DNA from: JBEGQX01 sp041180805
GTDB taxonomy: Bacteria; Planctomycetota; Planctomycetia; Gemmatales; Gemmataceae
Assembly (NCBI GenBank): GCA_041180805.1
Contig: JBEGQX010000268.1
Span: forward strand, 1-7,181
Length of the DNA stretch: 7,181 bases
Direction of reading: 5' to 3'
Each line of letters starts with the position of its first letter. Within the stretch, counting starts at the first letter, position 1. A model generated the notes under the pieces. It worked only from the letters and a program-made list of their open reading frames with translations. It ran no database searches and was not told the origin of the DNA. This document shows, one piece after another, positions 1 through 6,844 of the stretch. A program made the translations under genes and the position numbers.

Positions 1-1112
1 TCAAGGAAGGCGCCAAGGATGATTCCCCAAAATCCGCCCAGGTTCTTGTGGACCCTGAACATCCGCCGGTTTACAAACTTCCCCCTGTTGTCACTTCGCT
101 GGATTTTTCACCAGATGGCAGTTACCTGGCTATCTCCGGTTATCACGAAGTTCTTCTCCACAAGACTGCGGATTACAAATTAGAGGGAAGGCTAATTGGA
201 CTTTCCGAAAGGATTGAATCCATCGCTTTTTCGCCGGATGGAAAACAATTGGCTGTTGCGGGTGGCTCGCCCGGTCGGTTTGGCGAAATTCAAATTTGGG
301 ATGTTGCCAAGAAGAAACTCACCCAATCCATCCCCACCACCTACGACACTGTTTACGGTATAAGCTGGTCGCCGGATGGTTCCAAAATTGCTTTTGGCTG
401 CGCAGACAACACTTTGAGAGCCATCGATGCATCCAGCGGCAAACAAGTGCTCTACCAAGGTGCCCACACCGATTGGGTATTGGGAACCGCTTTTTCCCGG
501 GATGGGCTTTTTCTTGCTTCCATAAGCCGAGATAGATCCATGAAGCTTACCGAAGTCGGAACCCAGAGGTTTATAGACAATATCACCAGCATTACGCCGG
601 GTGCGCTAAAAGGCGGTTTGCAAACCATGAACCTCCGCCCCCGCACCGACAAAACCATGGTCAAGGGGGCAGAAGGAGCAGATGCTTCCGAAAAAGCCTA
701 TGAGGAACTTCTTATAGGTGGATCAGACGGCGTGCCCCGCCTTTACAAAATGCACCGCGTTACCAAGCGAGTTATTGGGGATGACGCAAACAAAGTTCGA
801 GAATACGAAGCCATGCCAGGCAGGATTTACTGCAGCGGATTTGACAAAAGTGGAAAGTTTTTTGTAACCGGTAGCAGCCTTGATGGAAAAGGCTTCCTTA
901 AAGTTTATCAGGCAGAAGATGGCAAGGTTGCAGGCAAATTGGAACAAAACCTTGGCCCAGTTTATTCCCTGGCGTTCCATCCCGATGGCAACTCCATCGC
1001 AGTGGCTGGTTTTGATGGCAAAGTTAGAATTTTCAAGATTCCCTCCTTGGAAAAGTCAGCGGAATTTGTTCCAGTTCCATTACAAACCACAACAGCAAAA
1101 TCTGGTAAATAA
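1..1112 (+). CDS. WD40 beta-propeller protein, 5'-partial; C-terminal part of a planctomycete cytochrome c-WD40 fusion
   Basis: The reading frame is open from base 3 to the TAA at 1110-1112 and runs off the left edge, so the true start lies outside the window. The GTG at 48 is only the first possible internal start. WD40-type blades are visible from the recurring SPDG-like turns at about 99-119, 221-240, 363-380, 489-506, 837-853 and 975-989. A less regular segment (about 590-720) sits between blades four and five. The first codons read KEGAKDDSP. In the planctomycete family I recognise, this follows the W-I-x-x-G-A end of an N-terminal cytochrome c domain, so the missing part is probably that domain (inference). 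WD40 propellers are protein-binding scaffolds, and no enzymatic residues are seen. The next gene starts 18 nt downstream, suggesting co-transcription. The WD40 call is firm; the biological role is unknown. Confidence 0.9.
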   Translation, partial: KEGAKDDSPKSAQVLVDPEHPPVYKLPPVVTSLDFSPDGSYLAISGYHEVLLHKTADYKLEGRLIGLSERIESIAFSPDGKQLAVAGGSPGRFGEIQIWDVAKKKLTQSIPTTYDTVYGISWSPDGSKIAFGCADNTLRAIDASSGKQVLYQGAHTDWVLGTAFSRDGLFLASISRDRSMKLTEVGTQRFIDNITSITPGALKGGLQTMNLRPRTDKTMVKGAEGADASEKAYEELLIGGSDGVPRLYKMHRVTKRVIGDDANKVREYEAMPGRIYCSGFDKSGKFFVTGSSLDGKGFLKVYQAEDGKVAGKLEQNLGPVYSLAFHPDGNSIAVAGFDGKVRIFKIPSLEKSAEFVPVPLQTTTAKSGK

Positions 1113-1130
1113 ACGGGCGGAGCTTCAACA

Positions 1131-4100
1131 ATGAAAACCTATCTTAATAACATCTTTCCGATATTTGCGGCATTCTGCGTTTTTGAGTTATCCGCAGTGG
1201 CCAGTGAGACAGAAGTTCTCCCCAAGGACGCCAAACTTAAGCAAATTACGGTATTCCCAGCAAAGATTCAGCTTAAAGGCCCCTTCGATTATTCTCAGGT
1301 AATTCTTACCGCGGAATATGAGAATGGGGATCGGGCCGATGTAACACGCGTTGCAAACATCAAAGCGGCTAATGGAATTATATCTATCAGTAAGCAGGGC
1401 CTTGTTTCCCCAATTATGGATGGGTCAACCCAAGTTATCTTTGAATTCGAAGGACAGAAAAAAGACATCCCGGTTCAAGTAGTGGATTTTAAGAAAGACA
1501 TCCCAGTTAGCTTTTTGAAGGATGTCATGCCATTGCTGGCCAGGTCTGGTTGCAATCAGGGTACTTGCCACGGCGCAGCCGAAGGCAAAAACGGTTTCAA
1601 GCTTAGCCTGCGTGGATACGATTCTCTTTTTGATCATAGGTCCCTTACAGATGACCTTGAGGGAAGAAGGTTCAACCGAGCCGCCCCGGATTCAAGCCTG
1701 ATGCTGTTAAAATCCACGGGCCAGACACCTCATGTTGGTGGCTCGCTGATGCAACCTGGGGACCGAACCTACGAAATTATCCGCAAATGGATTGCCGAGG
1801 GTGTGAATTACGATCCAGGCGCCGCCAAAGTTACACGAATTGAGTTATTTCCCAAACAGTTTGTACTACCCCTGCCGGGAATGAAGCAGCAAATCAGCGT
1901 CACAGCTTTTTATTCTGACAACACCTCCAGGGATGTAACAGCAGAGACTTTCTTGGAAAGTAGCAACATTGAGGCCGCAAATGTAGAAAAAGGCAATGTT
2001 GTTACAGGCTTGCGACGTGGCGAGGCAACCGTTCTAGCGCGCTTTGAAGGAAGCTATGCAGCCGCTTCTTTCATCATTATGGGCGATCGCAAGGGCTTTG
2101 CCTGGAAAGATCAGCCTGAAAACAACCAGATAGACCTCCTGGTATACGAAAAACTCAAATCCATCAAGGTTCTTCCAAGCACCCTTTGCACCGACGATGA
2201 GTTCCTTCGCAGGGTGTATCTTGATCTGACCGGATTGCCCCCCACCGCGGAAGCAGTTCGAGCTTTTCTGAACGATAAAAAAGATTCCCGGGTAAAGCGG
2301 GATGCGATTATTGACAAACTTGTTGGCTCGCCCGAATACGTGGAACATTGGACGAACAAATGGAGCGATCTGCTTCAGGTAAACAAATCTTTTCTGGGTG
2401 ACAATGGCGCCAAGGCTTTTCGTTCCTATATCCAGGACTCCATTTCCAAAAACAAGCCTTACAACAAATTTGCCAACGAAATCCTTACCGCCAGCGGTTC
2501 CAACATGGAAAACCCGGCTGCCTGCTATTACAAGATTCAACGGGATCCAACCGCCGCCGCGGAAAATACCACCCATCTTTTTTTGGCCATTCGCTTTAAC
2601 TGCAATAAATGCCATGACCATCCCTTCGAAAAGTGGACGCAGGACCAGTACTACCAAATGGCGGCTTATTTCGCCCAGGTTGGCAGAAGCGAAGACCCCA
2701 AATTCAAAGGCCAAAAAGTGGGTGGCAGCGCAGTGGAAGGCGCCCAACCCCTTGTGGAAGTCATCAAGGATAACCCAAACGGGGATGTAAAGCATGAACG
2801 CACCGGGGCTGTTACCGCACCTAAATTTCCTTTTGCCATCACGGATAAACTCGACAAACCCGCCAATCGCCGGCAGGACCTTGCCCACTGGGTGACTTCC
2901 AGGGAAAACCCCTACTTTGCGAAAAGCTTTGTTAACAGGCAGTGGGCCTACCTGATGGGAGTTGGACTAATTGAGCCGATCGATGATATTCGGGCTGGAA
3001 ACCCGCCTTCGAATCCTCAACTGCTTGACTATCTTGCAACAGAGTTCATCAAGAGTGACTTCAACATTCAAACCCTTGTAAAAATGATCTGTAAATCACG
3101 CGTTTATCAGTTAACGGTAAACACAAACGAATGGAATAAAGATGATGATTCCAATTTTTCACACGCGATAGCGAGAAGGCTTAGCGCCGAGGTTCTGTTT
3201 GATTCCATTCACACTGCGACCGGGGCAACTTCCAAAATCCCCGGACTTCCATCGGGTTCCCGGGCTGCACAAATGGTGGACACCACGGTGGATGTGGGCG
3301 GTGGCTTTTTCCAATTATTTGGCAAACCGCCGCGCCAAAGTGCCTGTGAATGCGAACGATCCTCTTCCATGATGCTTGGACCGGTTCTTTCACTGGTCAA
3401 TGGTCCGGTGATTGGAGATGCGGTACGCGACCCCAACAACCGGTTGATCAAATTATTAACATCCGAAAAGGATGATAAAAAACTGGTCGAGGAACTCTTC
3501 CTTTCCATCATCAACCGTTACCCCAGCGAATCAGAACTGCAGGCGAGCCTAAAAGCCATCAAGGATGGCGAACCCGAGTTTCCTCCGCTTGTAGAGGAAT
3601 ACAAAAAGAGGCAAAAAGCATTGGAGGATCATCAAAAGACCGAATCCCAAAGGCAGCAGCAATGGGAAAAATCCTACACCAAGGTTGCTGACTGGGAAAA
3701 AATCAAGGAAGCGAAAGTGGCTGCCAAATCCAAGGCCACCTTTACCGCCAAGGAAGATGGATCTTTCCTTGCATCAGGCGCTAATCCGCCAAACGATGTC
3801 TATACCATCACCATTCCGCTTGATAGTGGAAGTTATACCGGGCTTCTTCTGGAAACCCTTGCCGATGAAAGCCTGCCCGGAAAGGGCCCCGGCAGAGCCC
3901 AAAATGGTAATTTTGTCATTCAGGAACTGAAAGCCAACTTTACACCCGATGGAGAGGGCAAGAAGCCCGCACCTGTCGCTCTGGTTAACGCCAAGGCAAC
4001 CTTCAGCCAGGCCTCTTTCGAAGTTACCAAGGCGGTGGACAACAACCCTGCCACCGGCTGGGCCATTTCACCCCAATTAGGCAAATCGCAATCGGCCTAT

Positions 4101-4463
4101 TTTCAGATTCAAAACCCCGCCATATTCAAGGAAAAGGGAAAACTTGTTCTTACCATGACCCAGAATTATGGCATGCAACACACCCTGGGGAGATTCAAGC
4201 TTTCCATCACCAAAACTCCAGGGCAGGTGCAACCATTTGGCGCGGAAGGTGAAGTTGCTCAAATCCTGCTGTTGCCTTCAGAAAAGAGAACTGAAAAACA
4301 AAAGCAAGTTTTAGTGAGTGCCTTCAGGGCACAGGATAACGAACTACTCCGTTTGCAAAACGAGATCACATCCATGAGCAAGCCGGTGGACAAGCGCCAG
4401 ATTGGCCTTCAGGATCTGGCTTGGGCTTTATTAAACTCCAAGGCTTTCCAATTCAATCATTAA
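1131..4463 (+). CDS. Secreted DUF1549/DUF1553 protein with Ig-like and cytochrome c-like domains
   Basis: This 1110-residue protein begins with an export signal: K2, a hydrophobic stretch at about 8-24, and a likely cut after A22-V-A24. Domains in order are a bacterial Ig-like (Big_2) domain at about 36-120; a cytochrome c-like segment at about 127-225 with a CX4CH motif (C141, C146, H147); a second Ig-like domain at about 233-318; DUF1549 (PSCyt2) at about 333-520 with CNKCHDHPF at 491-499, a CXXCH motif; and DUF1553 (PSD1) from about 575, including the CECER motif at 739-743. A charged, probably coiled segment (about 822-866) and a beta-rich domain (about 868-1030) follow. The sequence then returns to the usual DUF1553 ending, DLAWALLNS...FNH, at 1095-1110. 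It is probably periplasmic or surface-located. Haem binding is plausible but unproven, and the substrate is unknown. The start codon has a purine-rich stretch (GGGCGGAG) about 10 nt upstream. The gene is likely in an operon with the preceding WD40 gene. Confidence 0.93.
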   Translation: MKTYLNNIFPIFAAFCVFELSAVASETEVLPKDAKLKQITVFPAKIQLKGPFDYSQVILTAEYENGDRADVTRVANIKAANGIISISKQGLVSPIMDGSTQVIFEFEGQKKDIPVQVVDFKKDIPVSFLKDVMPLLARSGCNQGTCHGAAEGKNGFKLSLRGYDSLFDHRSLTDDLEGRRFNRAAPDSSLMLLKSTGQTPHVGGSLMQPGDRTYEIIRKWIAEGVNYDPGAAKVTRIELFPKQFVLPLPGMKQQISVTAFYSDNTSRDVTAETFLESSNIEAANVEKGNVVTGLRRGEATVLARFEGSYAAASFIIMGDRKGFAWKDQPENNQIDLLVYEKLKSIKVLPSTLCTDDEFLRRVYLDLTGLPPTAEAVRAFLNDKKDSRVKRDAIIDKLVGSPEYVEHWTNKWSDLLQVNKSFLGDNGAKAFRSYIQDSISKNKPYNKFANEILTASGSNMENPAACYYKIQRDPTAAAENTTHLFLAIRFNCNKCHDHPFEKWTQDQYYQMAAYFAQVGRSEDPKFKGQKVGGSAVEGAQPLVEVIKDNPNGDVKHERTGAVTAPKFPFAITDKLDKPANRRQDLAHWVTSRENPYFAKSFVNRQWAYLMGVGLIEPIDDIRAGNPPSNPQLLDYLATEFIKSDFNIQTLVKMICKSRVYQLTVNTNEWNKDDDSNFSHAIARRLSAEVLFDSIHTATGATSKIPGLPSGSRAAQMVDTTVDVGGGFFQLFGKPPRQSACECERSSSMMLGPVLSLVNGPVIGDAVRDPNNRLIKLLTSEKDDKKLVEELFLSIINRYPSESELQASLKAIKDGEPEFPPLVEEYKKRQKALEDHQKTESQRQQQWEKSYTKVADWEKIKEAKVAAKSKATFTAKEDGSFLASGANPPNDVYTITIPLDSGSYTGLLLETLADESLPGKGPGRAQNGNFVIQELKANFTPDGEGKKPAPVALVNAKATFSQASFEVTKAVDNNPATGWAISPQLGKSQSAYFQIQNPAIFKEKGKLVLTMTQNYGMQHTLGRFKLSITKTPGQVQPFGAEGEVAQILLLPSEKRTEKQKQVLVSAFRAQDNELLRLQNEITSMSKPVDKRQIGLQDLAWALLNSKAFQFNH

Positions 4464-4521
4464 TGGATACCGCCACAAGTAGCACTTGAGTAAGGCTTTC
4501 CAAATTGATTGAATGAATGTA

Positions 4522-4540
4522 CCTGATGAAAAGCATCAGG
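4522..4540 (+). repeat. Perfect inverted repeat (hairpin) in front of ricT
   Basis: CCTGATG (4522-4528) and CATCAGG (4534-4540) are exact reverse complements around a 5-nt AAAAG loop. The repeat lies in the 93-nt gap between the DUF1553 gene and ricT and ends 4 nt before the GGAG Shine-Dalgarno sequence (4545-4548). No run of T follows, so it is not a standard intrinsic terminator. It could be an RNA structure near the ricT ribosome binding site, a 3' stabilising hairpin for the upstream mRNA, or a protein-binding palindrome. The sequence alone does not decide between these. Confidence 0.5.
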
Positions 4541-4556
4541 AATTGGAGTTAGTTTA

Positions 4557-5363
4557 ATGGCCAATAATTGGATAATTCGCTACGGTTCCTACCGGATGGT
4601 GGGGGAATTTGAAGGCTTGGAGGAAGAGCTTTCCAGAGGGGATTTTGTAATCTTACAAACCGATCGAGGAACCGAGACCGGTCAAATTCTTTGCAAATCA
4701 GACGAGAAATCAAAAAAATGGCTTTCAAATGCCCTCGTTGGAAAAATCATTCGAAAAATGACCTCGAATGATCAAACCAAGAGCAAGGAAATTAAGTCGG
4801 AAGAAACAATCTTGATGAAAACCTGCGCCGAATTAGCCAGCCGCAGGGGGGTCCGCTTGACAATGGTGGACTCAGAAAAGCTGTTTGGTGGCGAAAGAAT
4901 CATTTTTTATTACCTGGCAGAAGGCAGAATTGATTTCAGGGAACTTGTCAAAGACCTTGCCAGGGAGTTTCATACCCGCATTGAAATGCGCCAGATTGGT
5001 GTGCGGGATGAAGCAAAACTTCTGGCTGATCTGGGAGATTGCGGGCAACCTGTGTGCTGTAATTCTCACTTGGTTCAAATGCCCCCTGTCACCATGCGAA
5101 TGGCAAAAATGCAAAAAGCCACCATGGACCCCAACAAAATATCCGGCAGATGTGGGCGTTTAAAATGTTGCCTTCGATACGAACAGGATGTATACGATCT
5201 TTACCAGAAAGATCTTCCGGAACCCGGGGCTCTTATTACCACGGAAAAAGGCCGGGGAAAGGTGCTTGCGCAGGAGATTCTTTCACGCAAGATTCTGGTG
5301 GAATTTGAAGACGGCAGAAGATTATCGGTACCAGCCAGTGACATACTGGATTCGAAGGAATAA
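4557..5363 (+). CDS. ricT: RicT/YaaT-like PSP1 family iron-sulfur protein
   Basis: This 268-residue protein is close in length to Bacillus subtilis RicT (YaaT). Its N-terminus (RYGSYRMVGEFEG) is a clear PSP1-type beginning. Two conserved cysteine clusters are present: DCGQPVCC with C162, C167 and C168, and SGRCGRLKCCLRYE with C199, C204 and C205. In B. subtilis, RicT works with RicA (YmcA) and RicF (YlbF) in a complex carrying [4Fe-4S] clusters that assists RNase Y-dependent mRNA processing and affects sporulation, competence and biofilm formation. The cysteines suggest a cluster here too (inference), but no RicA or RicF partner is in the window, so the role may differ. The ATG is supported by GGAG at 4545-4548, 8 nt upstream. 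It heads a compact operon with the Minf_1886 gene 10 nt downstream. No signal peptide is seen, so it is presumably cytoplasmic. Confidence 0.9.
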   Translation: MANNWIIRYGSYRMVGEFEGLEEELSRGDFVILQTDRGTETGQILCKSDEKSKKWLSNALVGKIIRKMTSNDQTKSKEIKSEETILMKTCAELASRRGVRLTMVDSEKLFGGERIIFYYLAEGRIDFRELVKDLAREFHTRIEMRQIGVRDEAKLLADLGDCGQPVCCNSHLVQMPPVTMRMAKMQKATMDPNKISGRCGRLKCCLRYEQDVYDLYQKDLPEPGALITTEKGRGKVLAQEILSRKILVEFEDGRRLSVPASDILDSKE

Positions 5364-5373
5364 CTTTTGAACC

Positions 5374-5799
5374 ATGGCGATGCATCATCCCAAAATTAAT
5401 GAAATCATAAGTAAAGACTCTCGTTTTCCTTACGAGGCATATGAGTTTCTTTTTCAAGCACTTGCCTACACCCAAAAATCACTGGGCAAAGCCAAACCTC
5501 AGGAAGGAAACGAACCTACCGTGGAACACCATGTTTCCGGAAGGGAACTGATAGAAGGTATAAGAAAATACGCCCTCGACGAATTTGGGCTTATGGCGCG
5601 ATGTGTTTTCCAGCAATGGGGTATCCACAAGACCGGGGACTTTGGCGACATGGTCTTCAACCTGGTGGAACATGGACTGATGAGCAAAACCGACAAGGAT
5701 TCCAAGGAAGATTTTGAGGACATTTTTGATATTCAAAATCAACTGATGGACGGTTACCAGATCATGGCGCGAACCCAGCAAGGAAACACCTCCAAATGA
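5374..5799 (+). CDS. Minf_1886 family protein, lineage-restricted (Planctomycetes/Verrucomicrobia)
   Basis: The protein has 141 residues and no signal peptide or membrane segment, so it is probably cytoplasmic. I recognise it as the Minf_1886 family, known from Planctomycetes and Verrucomicrobia, by the region FGDMVFNLVEHGLMSKT followed by an acidic DSKEDFEDIFD stretch, and by the central block GRELIEGIRKYALDEFG. No function has been assigned to this family to my knowledge. The high content of charged and hydrophobic residues suggests a mostly helical small domain. The start is not certain: ATG at 5374 is used here, but an in-frame ATG at 5380 is also possible. The nearest purine-rich site, AAGGA at 5355-5359, is 14 nt from the first ATG and lies inside the end of ricT. 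The tight spacing with ricT and the 4-nt overlap with the next gene suggest translational coupling and a shared process. Confidence 0.88.
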   Translation: MAMHHPKINEIISKDSRFPYEAYEFLFQALAYTQKSLGKAKPQEGNEPTVEHHVSGRELIEGIRKYALDEFGLMARCVFQQWGIHKTGDFGDMVFNLVEHGLMSKTDKDSKEDFEDIFDIQNQLMDGYQIMARTQQGNTSK

Positions 5800-6251
5800 A
5801 CAAGGGAGGATTGCGACTGCTGTTCGCCACCACGCTGTTTTTGGGCTGGATCGGTTATCTTGCTTTTCTTGTTTCCAATACCACCCGTGGAAGCGATGGT
5901 AAACCCATAAGGCTCTCAACACCCCAATTTCTGGTTTCGGAAATTGATTTGGAAGCCACTGAGACTGCCCCTGGAAAAATTTCTGTGGAGAAAGTTCTTT
6001 GGGCTTCCCGTGAGGATACCAAGCCTGCGGTGGGATCGATTTTAAATGTCCCACAATTGGATCAGGCCAGGGGTTATTCCCAGAACACAAAAAAATGGCT
6101 GATTCCATTGCGGTCGCGGGATGAGGGAAAAACATTTGAGGTAGTTCCTGTTCCTCCATCGCCCGGTTTTTCCGGGGACAAAGGCAGGATTTATCCGGCA
6201 TTACCCGGCGTTCTTGCCCAGTATGAATCCCTTCGCCTTAGACACCCCTGA
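5796..6251 (+). CDS. Membrane-anchored protein of unknown function
   Basis: This 151-residue protein has one hydrophobic segment at about residues 7-27 following K3 and R7. That suggests an N-terminal anchor with the remaining roughly 120 residues outside the cytoplasmic membrane. The soluble part has the pattern S-x-PQFLVSEIDLEA near the start, a short beta-rich middle (VGSILNVPQLDQ and WLIPLRS), and a C-terminal block PVPPSPGF...RIYPALPGVLAQYESLR. I have seen this pattern in planctomycete hypothetical proteins but know no assigned function. An OB-like or similar small beta-barrel is a guess from the strand pattern. The ATG overlaps the stop of the Minf_1886 gene (ATGA at 5796-5799), and AAGGA at 5780-5784 lies 11 nt upstream, so the start and operon membership are well supported. 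Its product would connect the cytoplasmic RicT/Minf_1886 pair to the membrane, if the three work together (inference). Confidence 0.8.
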   Translation: MNKGGLRLLFATTLFLGWIGYLAFLVSNTTRGSDGKPIRLSTPQFLVSEIDLEATETAPGKISVEKVLWASREDTKPAVGSILNVPQLDQARGYSQNTKKWLIPLRSRDEGKTFEVVPVPPSPGFSGDKGRIYPALPGVLAQYESLRLRHP

Positions 6252-6310
6252 AAATCCCCAAATATTAGCTCAAAACCCAAGGGAAACGATCATTTACCAT
6301 TGAATTACGC

Positions 6311-6339
6311 TTGCCTTAAGCGGAAACGCCATCTATATT
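6311..6339 (+). promoter_or_regulatory. Predicted sigma70-type promoter of the tRNA-tuf cluster
   Basis: TTGCCT (6311-6316) and TATATT (6334-6339) match the -35 and -10 consensus at 4 of 6 and 5 of 6 positions, with the ideal 17-nt spacing. Transcription would begin near 6346, giving a 5' leader of about 17 nt before the first tRNA. A small palindrome, CGCTT/AAGCG (6308-6312 and 6318-6322), overlaps the -35 box and could be coincidental. The rest of the 111-nt gap after the preceding gene (from 6252) holds no clear terminator. Confidence 0.6.
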
Positions 6340-6362
6340 TACTTTTCCTCGAGGCTAGTAAA

Positions 6363-6434
6363 GCTAGCGTAGCTCAATGGCAGAGCACTGGTTTTGTAAA
6401 CCAGTGGTTGAGGGTTCAAGTCCCTCCGCTAGCT
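6363..6434 (+). tRNA. tRNA-Thr (anticodon UGU)
   Basis: The full cloverleaf is visible. The acceptor stem GCTAGCG (6363-6369) pairs perfectly with CGCTAGC (6427-6433), with discriminator U at 6434. The D arm is GCTC/GAGC. The anticodon stem CTGGT/ACCAG encloses the loop TTTGTAA with anticodon TGT at 6395-6397. The T arm is GAGGG/CCCTC around TTCAAGT. It reads ACA and, by wobble, other ACN codons. The first two pairs, G1-C72 and C2-G71, fit known threonyl-tRNA synthetase identity elements. The 3' CCA is not encoded. This is the first of four tRNA genes leading to tuf. Confidence 0.97.
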
Positions 6435-6536
6435 CTGCGAGGAGTGCCTCTTGAATGCTTCGAGAGTGAATTCTGTTTCCCACGCTGAAAAGTTTAGAGA
6501 AACGGTTTTTACTGCAAGAAGGCGTGAAAAAATATT

Positions 6537-6620
6537 GGGTAGGTGGCCGAGCGGCCAATGGCATCAGACTGTAAATCTGACGGACTTCGTCCTACGGGGG
6601 TTCGAATCCCTCCCTACCCA
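6537..6620 (+). tRNA. tRNA-Tyr (anticodon GUA)
   Basis: The acceptor stem GGGTAGG (6537-6543) pairs with CCTACCC (6613-6619), with discriminator A at 6620. The anticodon stem TCAGA/TCTGA (6564-6568, 6576-6580) holds the loop CTGTAAA with anticodon GTA at 6571-6573. A long variable arm (about 6581-6595, stem GGA/TCC) is the class II structure expected for bacterial tRNA-Tyr. The T arm has the loop TTCGAAT. It reads UAC and UAU. CCA is not encoded. A 102-nt spacer separates it from the preceding tRNA; I see only weak short inverted repeats there and no gene. Confidence 0.97.
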
Positions 6621-6649
6621 CTTGTTTTTTCATAGGATAATTGAAAATT

Positions 6650-6720
6650 GCGGGTGTAGCTCAATGGCAGAGCCCCTGCCTTCCAAGCAGGTCATGGGAG
6701 TTCGATTCTCCTCACCCGCT
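6650..6720 (+). tRNA. tRNA-Gly (anticodon UCC)
   Basis: The acceptor stem GCGGGTG (6650-6656) pairs with CACCCGC (6713-6719), with discriminator U at 6720, as usual for bacterial tRNA-Gly. The D arm is GCTC/GAGC. The anticodon stem CCTGC/GCAGG (6675-6679, 6687-6691) encloses CTTCCAA with anticodon TCC at 6682-6684. The T loop is TTCGATT. It reads GGA and GGG. CCA is not encoded. It lies 29 nt after tRNA-Tyr and 24 nt before the second tRNA-Thr. Confidence 0.97.
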
Positions 6721-6744
6721 TTGTTTCAATTAGGCATGAATCAG

Positions 6745-6816
6745 GCTGCTGTAGCTCAGCGGTAGAGCGCTTCCTTGGTAAGGCAGAGGTCATGGGTTCA
6801 AATCCCATCAGCAGCT
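6745..6816 (+). tRNA. tRNA-Thr (anticodon GGU)
   Basis: The acceptor stem GCTGCTG (6745-6751) pairs fully with CAGCAGC (6809-6815), with discriminator U at 6816. The D arm is GCTC/GAGC. The T arm is ATGGG/CCCAT around TTCAAAT. The anticodon GGT is at 6777-6779 in the loop TTGGTAA, reading ACC and ACU. The anticodon stem is CTTCC (6770-6774) against GGCAG (6782-6786). Four pairs form, but the middle one is a U-C mismatch (6772 with 6784), which is unusual. Everything else looks functional. CCA is not encoded. It is the last tRNA before tuf. Confidence 0.95.
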
Positions 6817-6844
6817 CTTGGAACGAAATGCTAGTTGAAAAAGC

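Noticed and set aside
48..50. GTG as the start codon of the WD40 protein
   Set aside because: The frame stays open upstream to the window edge and the residues before it match the end of a cytochrome c domain in the recognised family, so the gene starts outside the window.
2034..2888. Long open frame of 284 codons on the - strand
   Set aside because: It is antisense to the well-supported DUF1549/DUF1553 gene, shows no recognisable motif, and has no plausible operon context.
4486..4514. Possible promoter TTGAGT-17 nt-TTGAAT before ricT
   Set aside because: The -10 lacks the highly conserved A at position two and the region is AT-rich, so chance matches are likely; ricT may have its own promoter but this one is not supported well enough.
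5479..6201. Open frame of 240 codons on the - strand
   Set aside because: It lies opposite two convincing + strand genes, and its translation has no recognisable domain.
6300..6765. Short + strand open frames across the tRNA cluster
   Set aside because: They read through complete tRNA cloverleaves and have no protein-like character.
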